Shown: positions 1-11,734 of the stretch, piece after piece
Layout: each line of letters opens with the position of its first letter
How positions within the stretch are numbered: the stretch's first letter is position 1
Origin: Trichobilharzia regenti
Lineage: Eukaryota; Platyhelminthes; Trematoda; Strigeidida; Schistosomatidae
NCBI GenBank assembly: GCA_944472135.2
Contig: OX235270.1
Location: 147,761,632 to 147,825,631 of the forward strand
Direction: 5' to 3'
Length of the DNA stretch: 64,000 bases
Notes under the pieces: generated by a model
Databases searched by the model: none
The model's input: the letters and a program-made list of their open reading frames with translations, nothing else
What the model was told of the DNA's origin: nothing
Translations under genes and position numbers: made by a program

Positions 1-437
1 GAAGACTGTTTGCTATTTATGTGACTATACTCATACACATAGTTTAGAAATAGGTTTGCCGACAATCCACCTCAAAGAGCTTTTATTGAGATGCATGTTG
101 AATGTTCAGTTCACCTTCAATAATGAGATCTTTAGACAGAGAGATGGCATTGCCATGGGATCACCACTGGGTCCCTTGTTGGCTGATTGTTTTATGGCAA
201 AGCTTGAAAATTCTCAACTTAGTCAAACCATCGGTCATTTTGACATTTATGAAAGATACGAAGAAGACACTTTCGTTATATGCGATAATAACGTAATTCT
301 TGATGATGTCTTGTTCGCTTTCAACAACTGCCATCCTTCCTTACAATTCACCATAGAAAAGGAATCCGAACTAAGTATTCCGTTTCTGGATGTGTGCCTT
401 AGCAGACGTAATGACGGATCTCTCAAAAGATCTATTT
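1..437 (+). pseudogene. Penelope-like element reverse transcriptase, 3' part (broken)
   Basis: A reading frame (56-460) matches the palm and following region of PLE reverse transcriptases, which are telomerase-related RTs that prime on nicked chromosomal DNA. The DGIAMGSPLGPLLAD block typical of PLEs is at residues 30-44. The catalytic box that is normally Y-x-D-D reads Y68-E-E-D71, so the first aspartate is replaced by glutamate, and activity is doubtful. The post-palm IPFLDV block lies at about residues 109-114. The frame is cut at about 434 by a SINE. The 5' part lies outside the window and the frame has no real start. Family assignment is confident; the subfamily (schistosome Perere-10 or Cercyon type) is inference. 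Confidence 0.85.
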
Positions 438-632
438 ATTTTATTTTTATTGATTTTTGATTACAGCTTGATTCCACACTGTATTTTTGGTACAAGTATG
501 GAATTTTCAGCGTGGATATCGGTAGCCCAAAATTCGCAGGCCGACCATAGATATCAGGTGTGCGTCGGCGTGGGCTCGAACCCGGACCATGTTCATGGTC
601 GGCGAGAGTCCTAACCACTGTGCCACCGACGC
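434..632 (-). mobile_element. tRNA-derived SINE, family A, inserted in the PLE
   Basis: Read on the minus strand it has a tRNA-like head with a good A box (TGGCACAGTGG) and B box (GGGTTCGAGCCC), a body of about 120 bp and an A-rich tail (the T-rich run at 434-460). It splits the PLE between the RT (left) and the endonuclease part (right). The head resembles a tRNA but lacks a clean cloverleaf context and recurs in several unrelated sites, which marks a SINE. I see no clear target-site duplication. Confidence 0.85.
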
Positions 633-1380
633 ACCTGGAAATATACATGGAACGGACAGCTAACTAATTTTCACATTTGGGTGCCTATTTCCAGGAACAG
701 GAACCTAATTCATTCACTTTGTTTTAGGATAAGGAAAATTTGTAGTTCTGATTGCATTGACTCAAAACATGACTTCTTAAAAGCCACACACGCAGAAAAT
801 GGTTACCCTAACCGATTTATTGACAGCAACATGAAAGATAAGCAGTCTAACTGGTCACCAACTCAGTTCCAGAGAAAACCTTATTCGTGAACTTGGAATT
901 CAAAGGTGATCAAGCTTCAGATATGCTCAAAAACCGTCTCTCTAAATCAGTCAGTAAGACGTCCTTTGTAGCAAAATTACATCTGACGTTCACGAGCCGC
1001 AAATTGTTCTCCACCTCTGTAAAAGATAAGTTCCCCCGTCTGGCCGCCTCCATGTGCATCACCTGCTCTTATGGAGCAAGGTACATTGGCCATAGTCAGA
1101 GGAGGCTTTCCACACGGATACCAGAACATACCCAGCTTGATTTTACAAGGGGGAAAGGGAGTGTATGCGAAGCTCTATTCTGGAACATCTGATCGACTTC
1201 TGTCACTCATTCAACCCTGACCATGATTTCAAGATCATATATAGAATCCATGCTAACTTCCGGGGTTTTCTTCGTTACAGACTTCTAAAGACAGCCGAGG
1301 CCTTGTCAATTCATGACTTTAAGCCAGACCTTTGTGTACAAATGAATTACGTACAATCCCTACTTATGCCTTGGCTGTAG
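633..1380 (+). pseudogene. Penelope-like element C-terminal part with GIY-YIG-type endonuclease (frameshifted)
   Basis: This continues the PLE after the SINE. Coding potential is spread over three frames (681-890, 887-1192, 1165-1380), so at least two frameshifts are present. The middle frame holds a cysteine pair followed by G-A-R-Y-I-G-H, then R-R-L-S-x-R-I and E-H at about 1058-1130. That is the GIY-YIG-like nuclease signature of EN+ PLEs, which nicks target DNA. The last frame carries the usual distal region of the same proteins. It has clearly decayed. The host element was in place before the SINE arrived. Confidence 0.75.
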
Positions 1381-1552
1381 AGGGACAGACACTTATTTAT
1401 TTTGTATATTTAGTTATTCTGTGTGTGACAACAGAAGACAGGGGCCAAGCAACAGACCGTTTATTAAGGAAATCAACACATATTTATAGATTTCCATGTA
1501 CATATTATAGATTATTGTTAGCAGAAAAACACAGTCTACTGATTGGTTGTTT
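1381..1552. other. PLE 3' flank, no gene seen
   Basis: AT-rich sequence between the PLE frame and the second SINE. It may be the PLE 3' untranslated region. I recognise no motif. Confidence 0.3.
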
Positions 1553-1741
1553 CTGATTTTGATTTTTGATTACAGCTTGATTCCACACCGTATTTTTGGT
1601 ACAGGTATGGAATTTTCAGCGTGGATATCTGTAGCCCAAATTTCGCAGGCCGACCATAGATATCAGATGTGCGCCGGTGTGGGCTCGAACCCGGACCATG
1701 TTCATGGTCGGCGAGAGTCCTAACCACTGTGCCACCGACGC
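1553..1741 (-). mobile_element. tRNA-derived SINE, family A (second copy)
   Basis: Same family and orientation as the copy at 434-632: A-rich tail at the left, body with the AAAATTCCA segment, then B box and A box towards the right end. It differs from the first copy by several substitutions, so the two are independent insertions rather than a recent duplication. Confidence 0.85.
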
Positions 1742-2049
1742 TCTCACAGAAAGCTAAGGTTGCATCTCATTTTGACTGTTTCTTGGATTTCAGATCATCT
1801 ATATGTGAACTGAATCCGCCTACGCAAAGTCTTTGTTCTCATTTTTCTCATGGCTAATATTGGGGACATTAAAATTGACGTAAATTACTGTCCACCAAAT
1901 TTGGCTAACAGCCAGCTCTCACAAAACATGTACGTTTCCCTTACTACTTCAATAATTTTCATTATTGTTATGATTATTATTCACACTCCGAATAGTTTCC
2001 AATTGACCCAATTGTCATTTAAAACCCAAAATTATTAAATTTAAAATGT
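1742..2049. other. AT-rich stretch, no gene seen
   Basis: About 300 bp outside palindrome I. Short open frames only, and no family similarity that I can recognise. It ends where homology with the right end of palindrome I begins. Confidence 0.3.
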
Positions 2050-2409
2050 TTTGTTTTCTTAACAATAATGAATTCTATCTTATCAAATTTCACACCATGT
2101 TATGTAGCATTTTATATTCGTCTACTAATCTTATAATTATGTACCCCTTTCCAAAATCTATACACCTTATGTATTATACTAAATATGACACTAATTATTT
2201 TGCCACTTGACATCAAACTATAATTATAATCACAAATATTTTAATTGCATTTCATACTACTATTATTATTTCATGTATTCACACCTCTGACCTAATTCCC
2301 TCACCGGATATAATTTCTTAGAAAACCATGTATATACAATTGTACAGCTTGATAATAAACTCGTTGTTGAAAAGAGTCTCTTCGCTAAATATTGTGTTCT
2401 TAATATATA
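2050..2409. other. AT-rich flank downstream of the RTE fragment
   Basis: No gene. The same 360 bp follows the RTE fragment in every copy (about 13961, 20165, 53040 and 63370). It contains an AATAAA at about 2353 on the plus strand. It could be the remnant of a 3' untranslated region or of a solo LTR; I cannot decide. Confidence 0.35.
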
Positions 2410-3345
2410 TAATTTCCTCGGTGTTTCCCAGGAATCTTCATCACCTATGTTTTATCTATGTTCACCTGTAGTCCTATCCTCTCTGGATGCTTCTTCTGAA
2501 AACTTGTTGCTTTTCTCTTGCTTATCTTCTAGTTTGTAGGAATTCAGACATATATCGTCGGCGAAGTCTAGATCCTTCAAGTTTTTTGTGTGAGTCCATT
2601 TTATGCCTGTTTCCTCATTTCCGCTGTCTGTCGCATTATCCGGTCTTCCACAATCAAGAAAATCATTGGAGGTAGTAGGCAGCCAGCTTGTCTGACTCAT
2701 GTCTTCACTTAGAAGGATTCTGTGAGTTTCCCGTTGTGGATTACTTGGCATGCAGCATTGTCGTACAACTGTTGGATGAGATGTATAATTGTCGATGGCA
2801 CTCCGTAGTAGCGAAGTAGTTGCCAAATCACCTCTCAATCGACGCTGCGCTGTCGAAGGCCTTTTCAAAGTCGATGAAATTGAGTGAGGTAGAGAGGTGA
2901 CTTCCATTCCAACCATTGCCCAATGATGATCCGTAGTGTGGCGATTTGATCAATGTATGACTTGTTTCTCCTGAATCCAGCTTGTTCCGGTAGAAGGTTT
3001 TCATCCAGGTTGGCTTGATTGATTCTCTCCAGTATGATGCGGCTCAGTATTTTGCTTGAGATGGACAGGAGCATAATCCCGCGCCAGATTTTGCATTGAC
3101 TTAAGTCTTCTTTGTTCGATAGCTTGAATAAGTATTCTTTCTTCCAATGCTCGGGTACTTTGCCTTCTTTCCACACCTTCTACAGTAATGGCGTCATCAA
3201 GTCCGCTGCTGTCTCTGGGTCCATTTTCAATGCTTCTGCCGGGATTCCATCTGGTCCTGCTGCTTTTCCAGGTTTTAGCATCTTGATTGCCTTCAGGACT
3301 TCTGATTTCGTCGTGGGGTCGATGTTCACTGGTATATATCAGTGT
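2410..3345 (-). pseudogene. RTE-clade LINE reverse transcriptase fragment (broken)
   Basis: On the minus strand, fragments in different frames match RTE-type RT (SR2/Perere-3-like in flukes). They include a PGKAAGPDGIPAEAL block near 3230-3290, the P-E-H-W-K-K-E to C-K-I-W-R-G-I block at 2865-3176, F-D-F-E-K-A-F-D near 2860, and the L-D-F-A-D-D catalytic box near 2550-2570. A stop sits at the join of the first two blocks, and further frameshifts separate the others. There is no N-terminal endonuclease and the C-terminus is lost. The same broken structure appears in all copies in the window, so the decay came before the duplications. Confidence 0.85.
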
Positions 3346-3367
3346 AATTTAAACAAGTTATTCTGAT

Positions 3368-3547
3368 ATGAGTCTTTCTAATAGCTGTGGACGACCGGAC
3401 TGCCACTTTCCGGTGGATGATGGGATGCAGTTTGATAAATGCAACCTATGGTTTCACAAAGTTTGCTGTGGCTTATCACCATCAGCCTATAGGAGATGCA
3501 GCAAGCCATCCTCTCGTGGGTATGGAAATTTTGTAGTAGCCCGTTGA
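3368..3547 (+). pseudogene. PHD-finger segment of a CR1-like LINE (LINE-C), decayed
   Basis: A 59-codon frame from an ATG reads like the start of a PHD zinc finger: C7-x4-C12, a VDDGMQFDKC segment, then W28-F-H30-x2-C33. PHD fingers (C4HC3) occur in proteins of CR1-group LINEs. Here the second cysteine of the central pair is Phe22, and the frame stops before the last Cys pair, so the finger is broken. It lies upstream of, and co-oriented with, the endonuclease at 4305, as expected for one element. The antisense frame here is longer but has no family resemblance. Confidence 0.6.
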
Positions 3548-4304
3548 ACGTCCTCATCCAAAAGGCCGTAGGACCTCTTGTGTCCAGGAGATTGACAAAA
3601 CCTCAGATAAGGGGAAAAAGCCAGCATCTGGTACCGACGCCATGAATGAGGATTCCGGACTGAGTCATAAGACTGGGACAGAACCACATCCCTAAGCTTT
3701 GAGAGACAGAAGTTTCTCGGGACGCTAAAAAGCAATGGTTGGAAACAATTCGTGACATGGCTCAACATCGTTCTCAATGGCGCTGATGCATCCACTCCTT
3801 GTGACTTATGATTTCCAATGAAACCATTTTGTTCTTTGTTACTACTATTCCTTTGTCTCACATCTCTGTTTACTGTCTCTATTATGCATTTCTTCTGCTT
3901 ACTTCTCTTGATTTGTGTGCTACATGGAGTGTGGCGACTTGAACTGCCGCATATATGTGTAAAGTTCTATGTCGAAAACAGACTGACAGACAGACAGTAG
4001 AGGGGCTTGGGCTCCTGTTCTCCCTGTTAATAGCTTCCGAAGATTCTGTTTGCTTCTGGAAACATTTAGGAATATGGTGCGAAGCCATTACTTGCAGACA
4101 TCGATGAGTACTCCCTAAGTGGGTATAGAAACCGCTTCTAAATCTTACGTCCATAGCTTTAATAGATGTCGGGCACTACTTCTACATGATTACAAAACAA
4201 TCCTACGAATTGACTTTCAAAAAATGCAAATAATATGGCGTCAAGACAGCGACCAGAAGCGGAAATTTATAATAATAATATATTTCATCTCAAAATGTAA
4301 GTTT
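3548..4304 (+). pseudogene. LINE-C linker with an embedded RTE scrap
   Basis: No intact frame. 3640-3790 continues the LINE-C linker seen in the other PHD copies. About 3826-4010 is a foreign scrap in minus orientation, clearly similar to 28080-28235, where it belongs to the region between endonuclease and RT of an RTE element. The stretch therefore records an insertion or rearrangement inside LINE-C. Confidence 0.5.
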
Positions 4305-5250
4305 GTCGGGAAGTGAGGTCTCGGGAACCGATGTTGCCCAGAACCTGCTCATAAGTCGAGTGAACACGTAGGTCTCTCAGCATGCTATACGAACGCTTGT
4401 AGCCTCAGGAATAAGCTGCCTGAAATAGGAGTGTTGTCTGAAGAGCTACAACCTGATGTGATTGCTATCACTGAAACATTGATTTTAGTGGATGTAGATA
4501 TAACACCACTCAAAACCTGGTACATCCGCGTTAGAGAGGACAGAGTAAGTAGTCGGAAAGTTGGGAGGGGTGGCTCTATACATCCGCGATGACATAGAAA
4601 TTAGATCATGACAGCAACATCAGTGAAGCCTCAAGTTGTGTCATCAACCTGAACAAGAGCATTGTGACAATTGGAGTTATTTATAGAAGTCCTGTCAGCC
4701 AAGCTGAGGATTTCGTACTAAACCACGTCCGGACGTGGAGTAGTAGAAATAGCTGTCTAATAGTAGGTGACTTTAATGCCCCACATATTAATTGGGAGGA
4801 ATTAACATCAACTACTTCGTACACTTGTTTCAACAGAGAACTCATACTGACAGTGCTTGAATGTACACGTGTGTAGCATATAGATGCATCAACACGATAC
4901 CACCCTGAACATGATCCACCCAATCTAGACTTGGTGCTAACACACCAGAAGGAGGATATCGGTGACATTAGATGTCTGACACCGCTAGGTAGTAGTGACC
5001 ATATAGTTATCACTTTTATGTTTAGGATTCACGCTGTCATACATAGGTCAACATCTGCTCGTCCAAACGTTTGGAAGGCGAATATACGTGCAATCCGAAA
5101 GGCAGTGGCCCTAGCTGACTGGTCTATTGATACACACCAGACTGTCGAGGAAGCTTGGATGGGGTTTAGGAATACACCAGATTGCATCACTGCACCCTTT
5201 GTAACTCGGTCTACGCCTCGAAAACTATCGCATAAACCACCTTGAATTAG
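4305..5250 (+). pseudogene. LINE-C apurinic-type endonuclease domain (frameshifted)
   Basis: Segments match the APE-like endonuclease of non-LTR retrotransposons: T-N-A-C-S-L-R-N-K at about 4388-4414, then an I-T-E-T box with the metal-binding Glu near 4470, V-G-D-F-N-A-P near 4764-4784, and S-D-H-I-V-I-T-F near 4995. The enzyme nicks target DNA to start target-primed reverse transcription. The domain is broken around the G-rich run near 4565 and again near 4875. The next block downstream is its RT. Confidence 0.8.
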
Positions 5251-6045
5251 TAGTGAAATGAGGAGGTTTAATAAGAAAACCAAAGAACTTATGGGACCGG
5301 TTTACTGTGACTGGGAGGGATGAGTTTCGGATGGAATACCGCAAAATCCAAAAGCTTTTAAATTTTATTACTTTTTTACTTTTAAAGTGTAAGACTGATG
5401 AAAGTCGTATGGAGTATGAGAGACGGTTAGTTCTAGATTGTGTGCATTGCCCAAAAATACTTTACTCGTATATATAGCAAACGCAGGACACAAACTAGCA
5501 GTGATATACCGTCCCTCATTAGTTATACTGAAGAGGCTCCCGAGTCAGACGAGGTAAAAGCTGTAAAGCCCTCCGAATACTTTTGCAATGTTTTTCACCT
5601 ATACATTCCACTTACGGAGATCTTTCAAATGGCTCTGAAGCAGGCTAGGCTGCCCAGGGACTGGAAAGATGCTTTTATAAGCCACATCTTCAAAGAGGGA
5701 GACAGGCAGTCAGTATCCAACCACCGGCCTGTAAGTTTGAGCTGCATTATAGCAAGGGTGTGAGAATCACTCATAAGAGATCAGCTCTCAACTCACATGG
5801 AAAAACATGGCTTACTGGCAGTGGAGCAGCATGAATTCCGACCAGGACGATCCTGCTTGACAAACTTACTGTTAGCTAGGGAAGATTGGGTCGAGGCCAG
5901 GAAAAAGAACCGAATATATGCTTGCAAATCCACTGACTCCATACGTTTACGAACCCATCTATTAAGAAATCCCAGAATATATGTGGACATCCATCCTTTA
6001 CGAATGAAAATAAATTCTCGTGGGATGGATTTAGAGAGACCCTGA
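5251..6045 (+). pseudogene. LINE-C reverse transcriptase, N-terminal part (broken)
   Basis: After a linker, two frames (5440-5763 and 5797-6045) carry RT blocks: L-P-R-D-W-K-D-A, then N-H-R-P-V-S-L-S-C, then H-G-L-L-A-V-E-Q-H-E-F-R-P-G-R-S-C. These are the finger blocks preceding the first catalytic Asp. The palm with Y/F-A-D-D is missing. At about 6045 the sequence switches to a different LINE. The C-terminal part of the same LINE type appears separately in the 1842-bp tandem unit. Confidence 0.75.
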
Positions 6046-7555
6046 CAGCAGTAAAACGACTGATACGGCTATCGGAGAAATATCAGAGCATGTACATGCT
6101 CTGGAATTCGACTACAAACTAGTTTGTGGCGATTTCAACCTCCCTGGAGTGAACTAAGATACCTGCACTGGAGCTAGAATCCACAAAGAGCTATAGATGT
6201 AGGAGGATGGGAGCAGAGCGCACGCCTCCCAACACGGCATAAAAATATTCTCGACTCAATCCTCTGTCACAAAATAGAGTCGATCTCAATAGAGGTGGGA
6301 GATAAACTCGGCAACAGTGATCACAACATACTGTACTGCACTCTACCTCTTCAACTAACAACTAGACACACACCTGAAAATTCCCCGGTTTACTATCAAT
6401 ATAGGGACTATAGAAATGCCGACTGGGAATTCCTACCAGCGCTCTTGAGAACCTCTGACTGGGATGAGCACTTTACCAATAATTACTTAGCAGTAATACT
6501 TAATCCCTTCTACTGGACAATCAGTTCGGTAAGAGACATAATCTCACCCCTAAAATCTGCCCCAAAGACATCAACTCTATTCATAGACCGCAAAACGTGA
6601 TTAAAACTAAGGAAACTGAAGAGGAAATTTCATTTATTAAAAAAATTTATTGCACTACACCAGATATTTGAAACATTTAAAAATCTTGAGGAGAGACATA
6701 AAATGAAGGCAAAACAAAGCCCAAGGGGGCACCTCTTAAACTCAGGAACTCTGGAAGATCTTGCAAAAACGACTGCAGAAGGGTTAAGACAACAATGTTA
6801 GCCACTTGGGACATGAAGGTACAATTTGTGATGATCCACAGATTATCAGTGAACTCCTCAGCCAGTAGTTCTCCGATGACACCAAAGAGCATCCGTCCCC
6901 GATTCTCGACATAACCTGCGAAAACAACTACAAATTAGGTGACATCAACTTTAATATACAAAATATAGCATCAGCGGTAAAGACATTGAAAACTAACGGT
7001 GGTTGTGGCATAGATGATATACAATCCGTCATATGCCAAAACGGTGTAACGGATATAATAGTATTATAATTTAGAATATTTACCCTCTCACTACTGACTG
7101 GGACCTAGCTTGAAATTTGATAAAACACGTATATATTACCTAAGCACAATGGAGGAGTAAAAACTAGTGCGTGCAATTACAGGCCTGTCAATATAACACC
7201 TGTTATATCAAGGATCATGGAGAAAGTAACCAAAGAGCAAATGTCAGACTACTTTCTAAAACATAAACTCACCAACCCAGTCACAACCCGAATTCCTCAA
7301 GAAAAGATCGTGAGTCACTTGCCATATAGACTCTTTCAACGAAGTCACCTATAGAAGAGATAAGATTGAACTAGTAATTATCCTCTATTTCGATATAAGG
7401 AAAGCCTTCGACAGAGTTCCTAATGGTCTGGTAGTCAGCAGGTTATGCTTACTAGGGATATGCAACGCCCTTTACAACTGGATGAAATCACTTCTCTGTG
7501 ATAGAAATCAGACAACAAAGGTTGCCTCGATGACCTCCAAGCTTAGACAGTTTAG
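6046..7555 (+). pseudogene. Element D: second LINE, endonuclease tail plus RT start, cut at the palindrome junction
   Basis: A new LINE begins abruptly. It has a second endonuclease signature (V-C-G-D-F-N-L-P-G near 6124-6150 and G-N-S-D-H-N-I-L near 6310-6335). RT blocks follow: a G-I-D-D-I block near 7008, an R-P-V-N-I-T block near 7180 and the first catalytic D-I-R-K-A-F-D-R-V-P block near 7390-7420, separated by stops and shifts. 6983-7555 is the unpaired spacer of palindrome I and is simply the continuation of this element. At 7556 the sequence turns back on itself before the Y-x-D-D box. Confidence 0.75.
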
Positions 7556-8492
7556 CTTTACCGCTGATGCTATATTTTGTATATTAAAGTTGATGTCACC
7601 TAATTTGTAGTTGTTTTCGCAGGTTATGTCGAGAATCGGGGACGGATGCTCTTTGGTGTCATCGGAGAACTACTGGCTGAGGAGTTCACTGATAATCTGT
7701 GGATCATCACAAATTGTACCTTCATGTCCCAAGTGGCTAACATTGTTGTCTTAACCCTTCTGCAGTCGTTTTTGCAAGATCTTCCAGAGTTCCTGAGTTT
7801 AAGAGGTGCCCCCTTGGGCTTTGTTTTGCCTTCATTTTATGTCTCTCCTCAAGATTTTTAAATGTTTCAAATATCTGGTGTAGTGCAATAAATTTTTTTA
7901 ATAAATGAAATTTCCTCTTCAGTTTCCTTAGTTTTAATCACGTTTTGCGGTCTATGAATAGAGTTGATGTCTTTGGGGCAGATTTTAGGGGTGAGATTAT
8001 GTCTCTTACCGAACTGATTGTCCAGTAGAAGGGATTAAGTATTACTGCTAAGTAATTATTGGTAAAGTGCTCATCCCAGTCAGAGGTTCTCAAGAGCGCT
8101 GGTAGGAATTCCCAGTCGGCATTTCTATAGTCCCTATATTGATAGTAAACCGGGGAATTTTCAGGTGTGTGTCTAGTTGTTAGTTGAAGAGGTAGAGTGC
8201 AGTACAGTATGTTGTGATCACTGTTGCCGAGTTTATCTCCCACCTCTATTGAGATCGACTCTATTTTGTGACAGAGGATTGAGTCGAGAATATTTTTATG
8301 CCGTGTTGGGAGGCGTGCGCTCTGCTCCCATCCTCCTACATCTATAGCTCTTTGTGGATTCTAGCTCCAGTGCAGGTATCTTAGTTCACTCCAGGGAGGT
8401 TGAAATCGCCACAAACTAGTTTGTAGTCGAATTCCAGAGCATGTACATGCTCTGATATTTCTCCGATAGCCGTATCAGTCGTTTTACTGCTG
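7556..8492 (-). pseudogene. Element D, inverted copy
   Basis: Mirror of 6046-6982. The endonuclease tail frame at 7938-8243 translates identically to the one at 6295-6600. Confidence 0.8.
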
Positions 8493-10240
8493 TCAGGGTC
8501 TCTCTAAATCCATCCCACGAGAATTTATTTTCATTCGTAAAGGATGGATGTCCACATATATTCTGGGATTTCTTAATAGATGGGTTCGTAAACGTATGGA
8601 GTCAGTGGATTTGCAAGCATATATTCGGTTCTTTTTCCTGGCCTCGACCCAATCTTCCCTAGCTAACAGTAAGTTTGTCAAGCAGGATCGTCCTGGTCGG
8701 AATTCATGCTGCTCCACTGCCAGTAAGCCATGTTTTTCCATGTGAGTTGAGAGCTGATCTCTTATGAGTGATTCTCACACCCTTGCTATAATGCAGCTCA
8801 AACTTACAGGCCGGTGGTTGGATACTGACTGCCTGTCTCCCTCTTTGAAGATGTGGCTTATAAAAGCATCTTTCCAGTCCCTGGGCAGCCTAGCCTGCTT
8901 CAGAGCCATTTGAAAGATCTCCGTAAGTGGAATGTATAGGTGAAAAACATTGCAAAAGTATTCGGAGGGCTTTACAGCTTTTACCTCGTCTGACTCGGGA
9001 GCCTCTTCAGTATAACTAATGAGGGACGGTATATCACTGCTAGTTTGTGTCCTGCGTTTGCTATATATACGAGTAAAGTATTTTTGGGCAATGCACACAA
9101 TCTAGAACTAACCGTCTCTCATACTCCATACGACTTTCATCAGTCTTACACTTTAAAAGTAAAAAAGTAATAAAATTTAAAAGCTTTTGGATTTTGCGGT
9201 ATTCCATCCGAAACTCATCCCTCCCAGTCACAGTAAACCGGTCCCATAAGTTCTTTGGTTTTCTTATTAAACCTCCTCATTTCACTACTAATTCAAGGTG
9301 GTTTATGCGATAGTTTTCGAGGCGTAGACCGAGTTACAAAGGGTGCAGTGATGCAATCTGGTGTATTCCTAAACCCCATCCAAGCTTCCTCGACAGTCTG
9401 GTGTGTATCAATAGACCAGTCAGCTAGGGCCACTGCCTTTCGGATTGCACGTATATTCGCCTTCCAAACGTTTGGACGAGCAGATGTTGACCTATGTATG
9501 ACAGCGTGAATCCTAAACATAAAAGTGATAACTATATGGTCACTACTACCTAGCGGTGTCAGACATCTAATGTCACCGATATCCTCCTTCTGGTGTGTTA
9601 GCACCAAGTCTAGATTGGGTGGATCATGTTCAGGGTGGTATCGTGTTGATGCATCTATATGCTACACACGTGTACATTCAAGCACTGTCAGTATGAGTTC
9701 TCTGTTGAAACAAGTGTACGAAGTAGTTGATGTTAATTCCTCCCAATTAATATGTGGGGCATTAAAGTCACCTACTATTAGACAGCTATTTCTACTACTC
9801 CACGTCCGGACGTGGTTTAGTACGAAATCCTCAGCTTGGCTGACAGGACTTCTATAAATAACTCCAATTGTCACAATGCTCTTGTTCAGGTTGATGACAC
9901 AACTTGAGGCTTCACTGATGTTGCTGTCATGATCTAATTTCTATGTCATCGCGGATGTATAGAGCCACCCCCTCCCAACTTTCCGACTACTTACTCTGTC
10001 CTCTCTAACGCGGATGTACCAGGTTTTGAGTGGTGTTATATCTACATCCACTAAAATCAATGTTTCAGTGATAGCAATCACATCAGGTTGTAGCTCTTCA
10101 GACAACACTCCTATTTCAGGCAGCTTATTCCTGAGGCTACAAGCGTTCGTATAGCATGCTGAGAGACCTACGTGTTCACTCGACTTATGAGCAGAGTTCT
10201 GGGCAACATCGGTTCCCGAGACCTCACTTCCCGACAAACT
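8493..10240 (-). pseudogene. LINE-C endonuclease and RT, inverted copy
   Basis: Mirror of 4300-6045. RT frames lie at 8493-8741 and 8775-9098, endonuclease pieces at 9293-9607, 9662-9874 and 9941-10237. In this copy the endonuclease N-terminal piece is open slightly further upstream than in the left arm, so the arms are not identical. Confidence 0.8.
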
Positions 10241-10385
10241 TACATTTTGAGATGAAATATATTATTATTATAAATTTCCGCTTCTGGTCGCTGTCTTGAC
10301 GCCATATTATTTGCATTTTTTGAAAGTCAATTCGTAGGATTGTTTTGTAATCATGTAGAAGTAGTGCCCGACATCTATTAAAGCT

Positions 10386-10720
10386 ATGGACGTAAGATTT
10401 AGAAGCGGTTTCTATACCCACTTAGGGAGTACTCATCGATGTCTGCAAGTAATGGCTTCGCACCATATTCCTAAATGTTTCCAGAAGCAAACAGAATCTT
10501 CGGAAGCTATTAACAGGGAGAACAGGAGCCCAAGCCCCTCTACTGTCTGTCTGTCAGTCTGTTTTCGACATAGAACTTTACACATATATGCGGCAGTTCA
10601 AGTCGCCACACTCCATGTAGCACACAAATCAAGAGAAGTAAGCAGAAGAAATGCATAATAGAGACAGTAAACAGAGATGTGAGACAAAGGAATAGTAGTA
10701 ACAAAGAACAAAATGGTTTC
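10386..10720 (+). pseudogene. RTE linker scrap, inverted copy
   Basis: Mirror of the scrap at 3826-4010 plus flanking LINE-C sequence. It contains the short TGTCTGTCTGTCAGTCTG-like run and the segment shared with 28080-28235. Confidence 0.5.
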
Positions 10721-10992
10721 ATTGGAAATCATAAGTCACAAGGAGTGGATGCATCAGCGCCATTGAGAACGATGTTGAGCCATGTCACGAATTGTTTCCA
10801 ACCATTGCTTTTTAGCGTCCCGAGAAACTTCTGTCTCTCAAAGCTTAGGGATGTGGTTCTGTCCCAGTCTTATGACTCAGTCCGGAATCCTCATTCATGG
10901 CGTCGGTACCAGATGCTGGCTTTTTCCCCTTATCTGAGGTTTTGTCAATCTCCTGGACACAAGAGGTCCTACGGCCTTTTGGATGAGGACGT

Positions 10993-11172
10993 TCAACGGG
11001 CTACTACAAAATTTCCATACCCACGAGAGGATGGCTTGCTGCATCTCCTATAGGCTGATGGTGATAAGCCACAGCAAACTTTGTGAAACCATAGGTTGCA
11101 TTTATCAAACTGCATCCCATCATCCACCGGAAAGTGGCAGTCCGGTCGTCCACAGCTATTAGAAAGACTCAT
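10993..11172 (-). pseudogene. LINE-C PHD segment, inverted copy
   Basis: Mirror of 3368-3547, with the same missing cysteine. Confidence 0.55.
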
Positions 11173-11734
11173 GTCAGAATAACTTGTTCAAATTACACAG
11201 ATGTATATATGTATATATATGTACAGATATATGAAAACCTCACAAAAAGTCACAAAAGTGCATAAAGAACAATGCTTCAACTAATTTTGTGTTGAATCAC
11301 TAATAAATGTATTCCCTATACCTCAAATGGACATTCTACTTGTTAATGGTGACTACTAACTTTATAGAATGTTGAGAGCTACAGAGTTAGGGAGATGAGG
11401 GTCATGTGTTGTATTGAGTAGTGCGTTTAGAAGATACGTCCGCCTCTGAGTTATATTGTCGTCAATATGCAGTACACTCTTGTTCTCGTGATAAATTTGT
11501 TAGCAGTAATTATTATCAGTACCTATATTTTGTAAGGATGGTATATAACGAAACGTACTAATTCAGTAGTCAAAGGTTAGAACTATCCGTTGAAATTGAA
11601 ACAGGTGTCCACGTAAGGGAAAACTGATTATTCGAAATATCACATAAGTGATAAAGTTATTAGCATCGTTTACATGAGAATAGTTAAGGTTATTTATTTA
11701 GAAGTGATGGTAACTTGTTGATGGTTCAAGGGAT

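Larger units (their letters stand above)
2050..6982. repeat. Palindrome I, left arm
   Basis: The sequence from about 2050 to 6982 reappears reverse-complemented at 7556 to about 14325. The inner edge is sharp: position 6982 pairs with 7556 and 6983 does not pair with 7555. Coordinates sum to about 14538 in the inner part and to about 16382 for the RTE part, because the right arm has one extra 1842-bp unit. The arm contains, from outside in, an RTE fragment, LINE-C and element D. Confidence 0.95.

Noticed and set aside
2340..2420. Solo LTR ending in AATAAA and followed by RTE sequence
   Set aside because: A polyadenylation-like signal exists, but I could not define paired ends or a target duplication.
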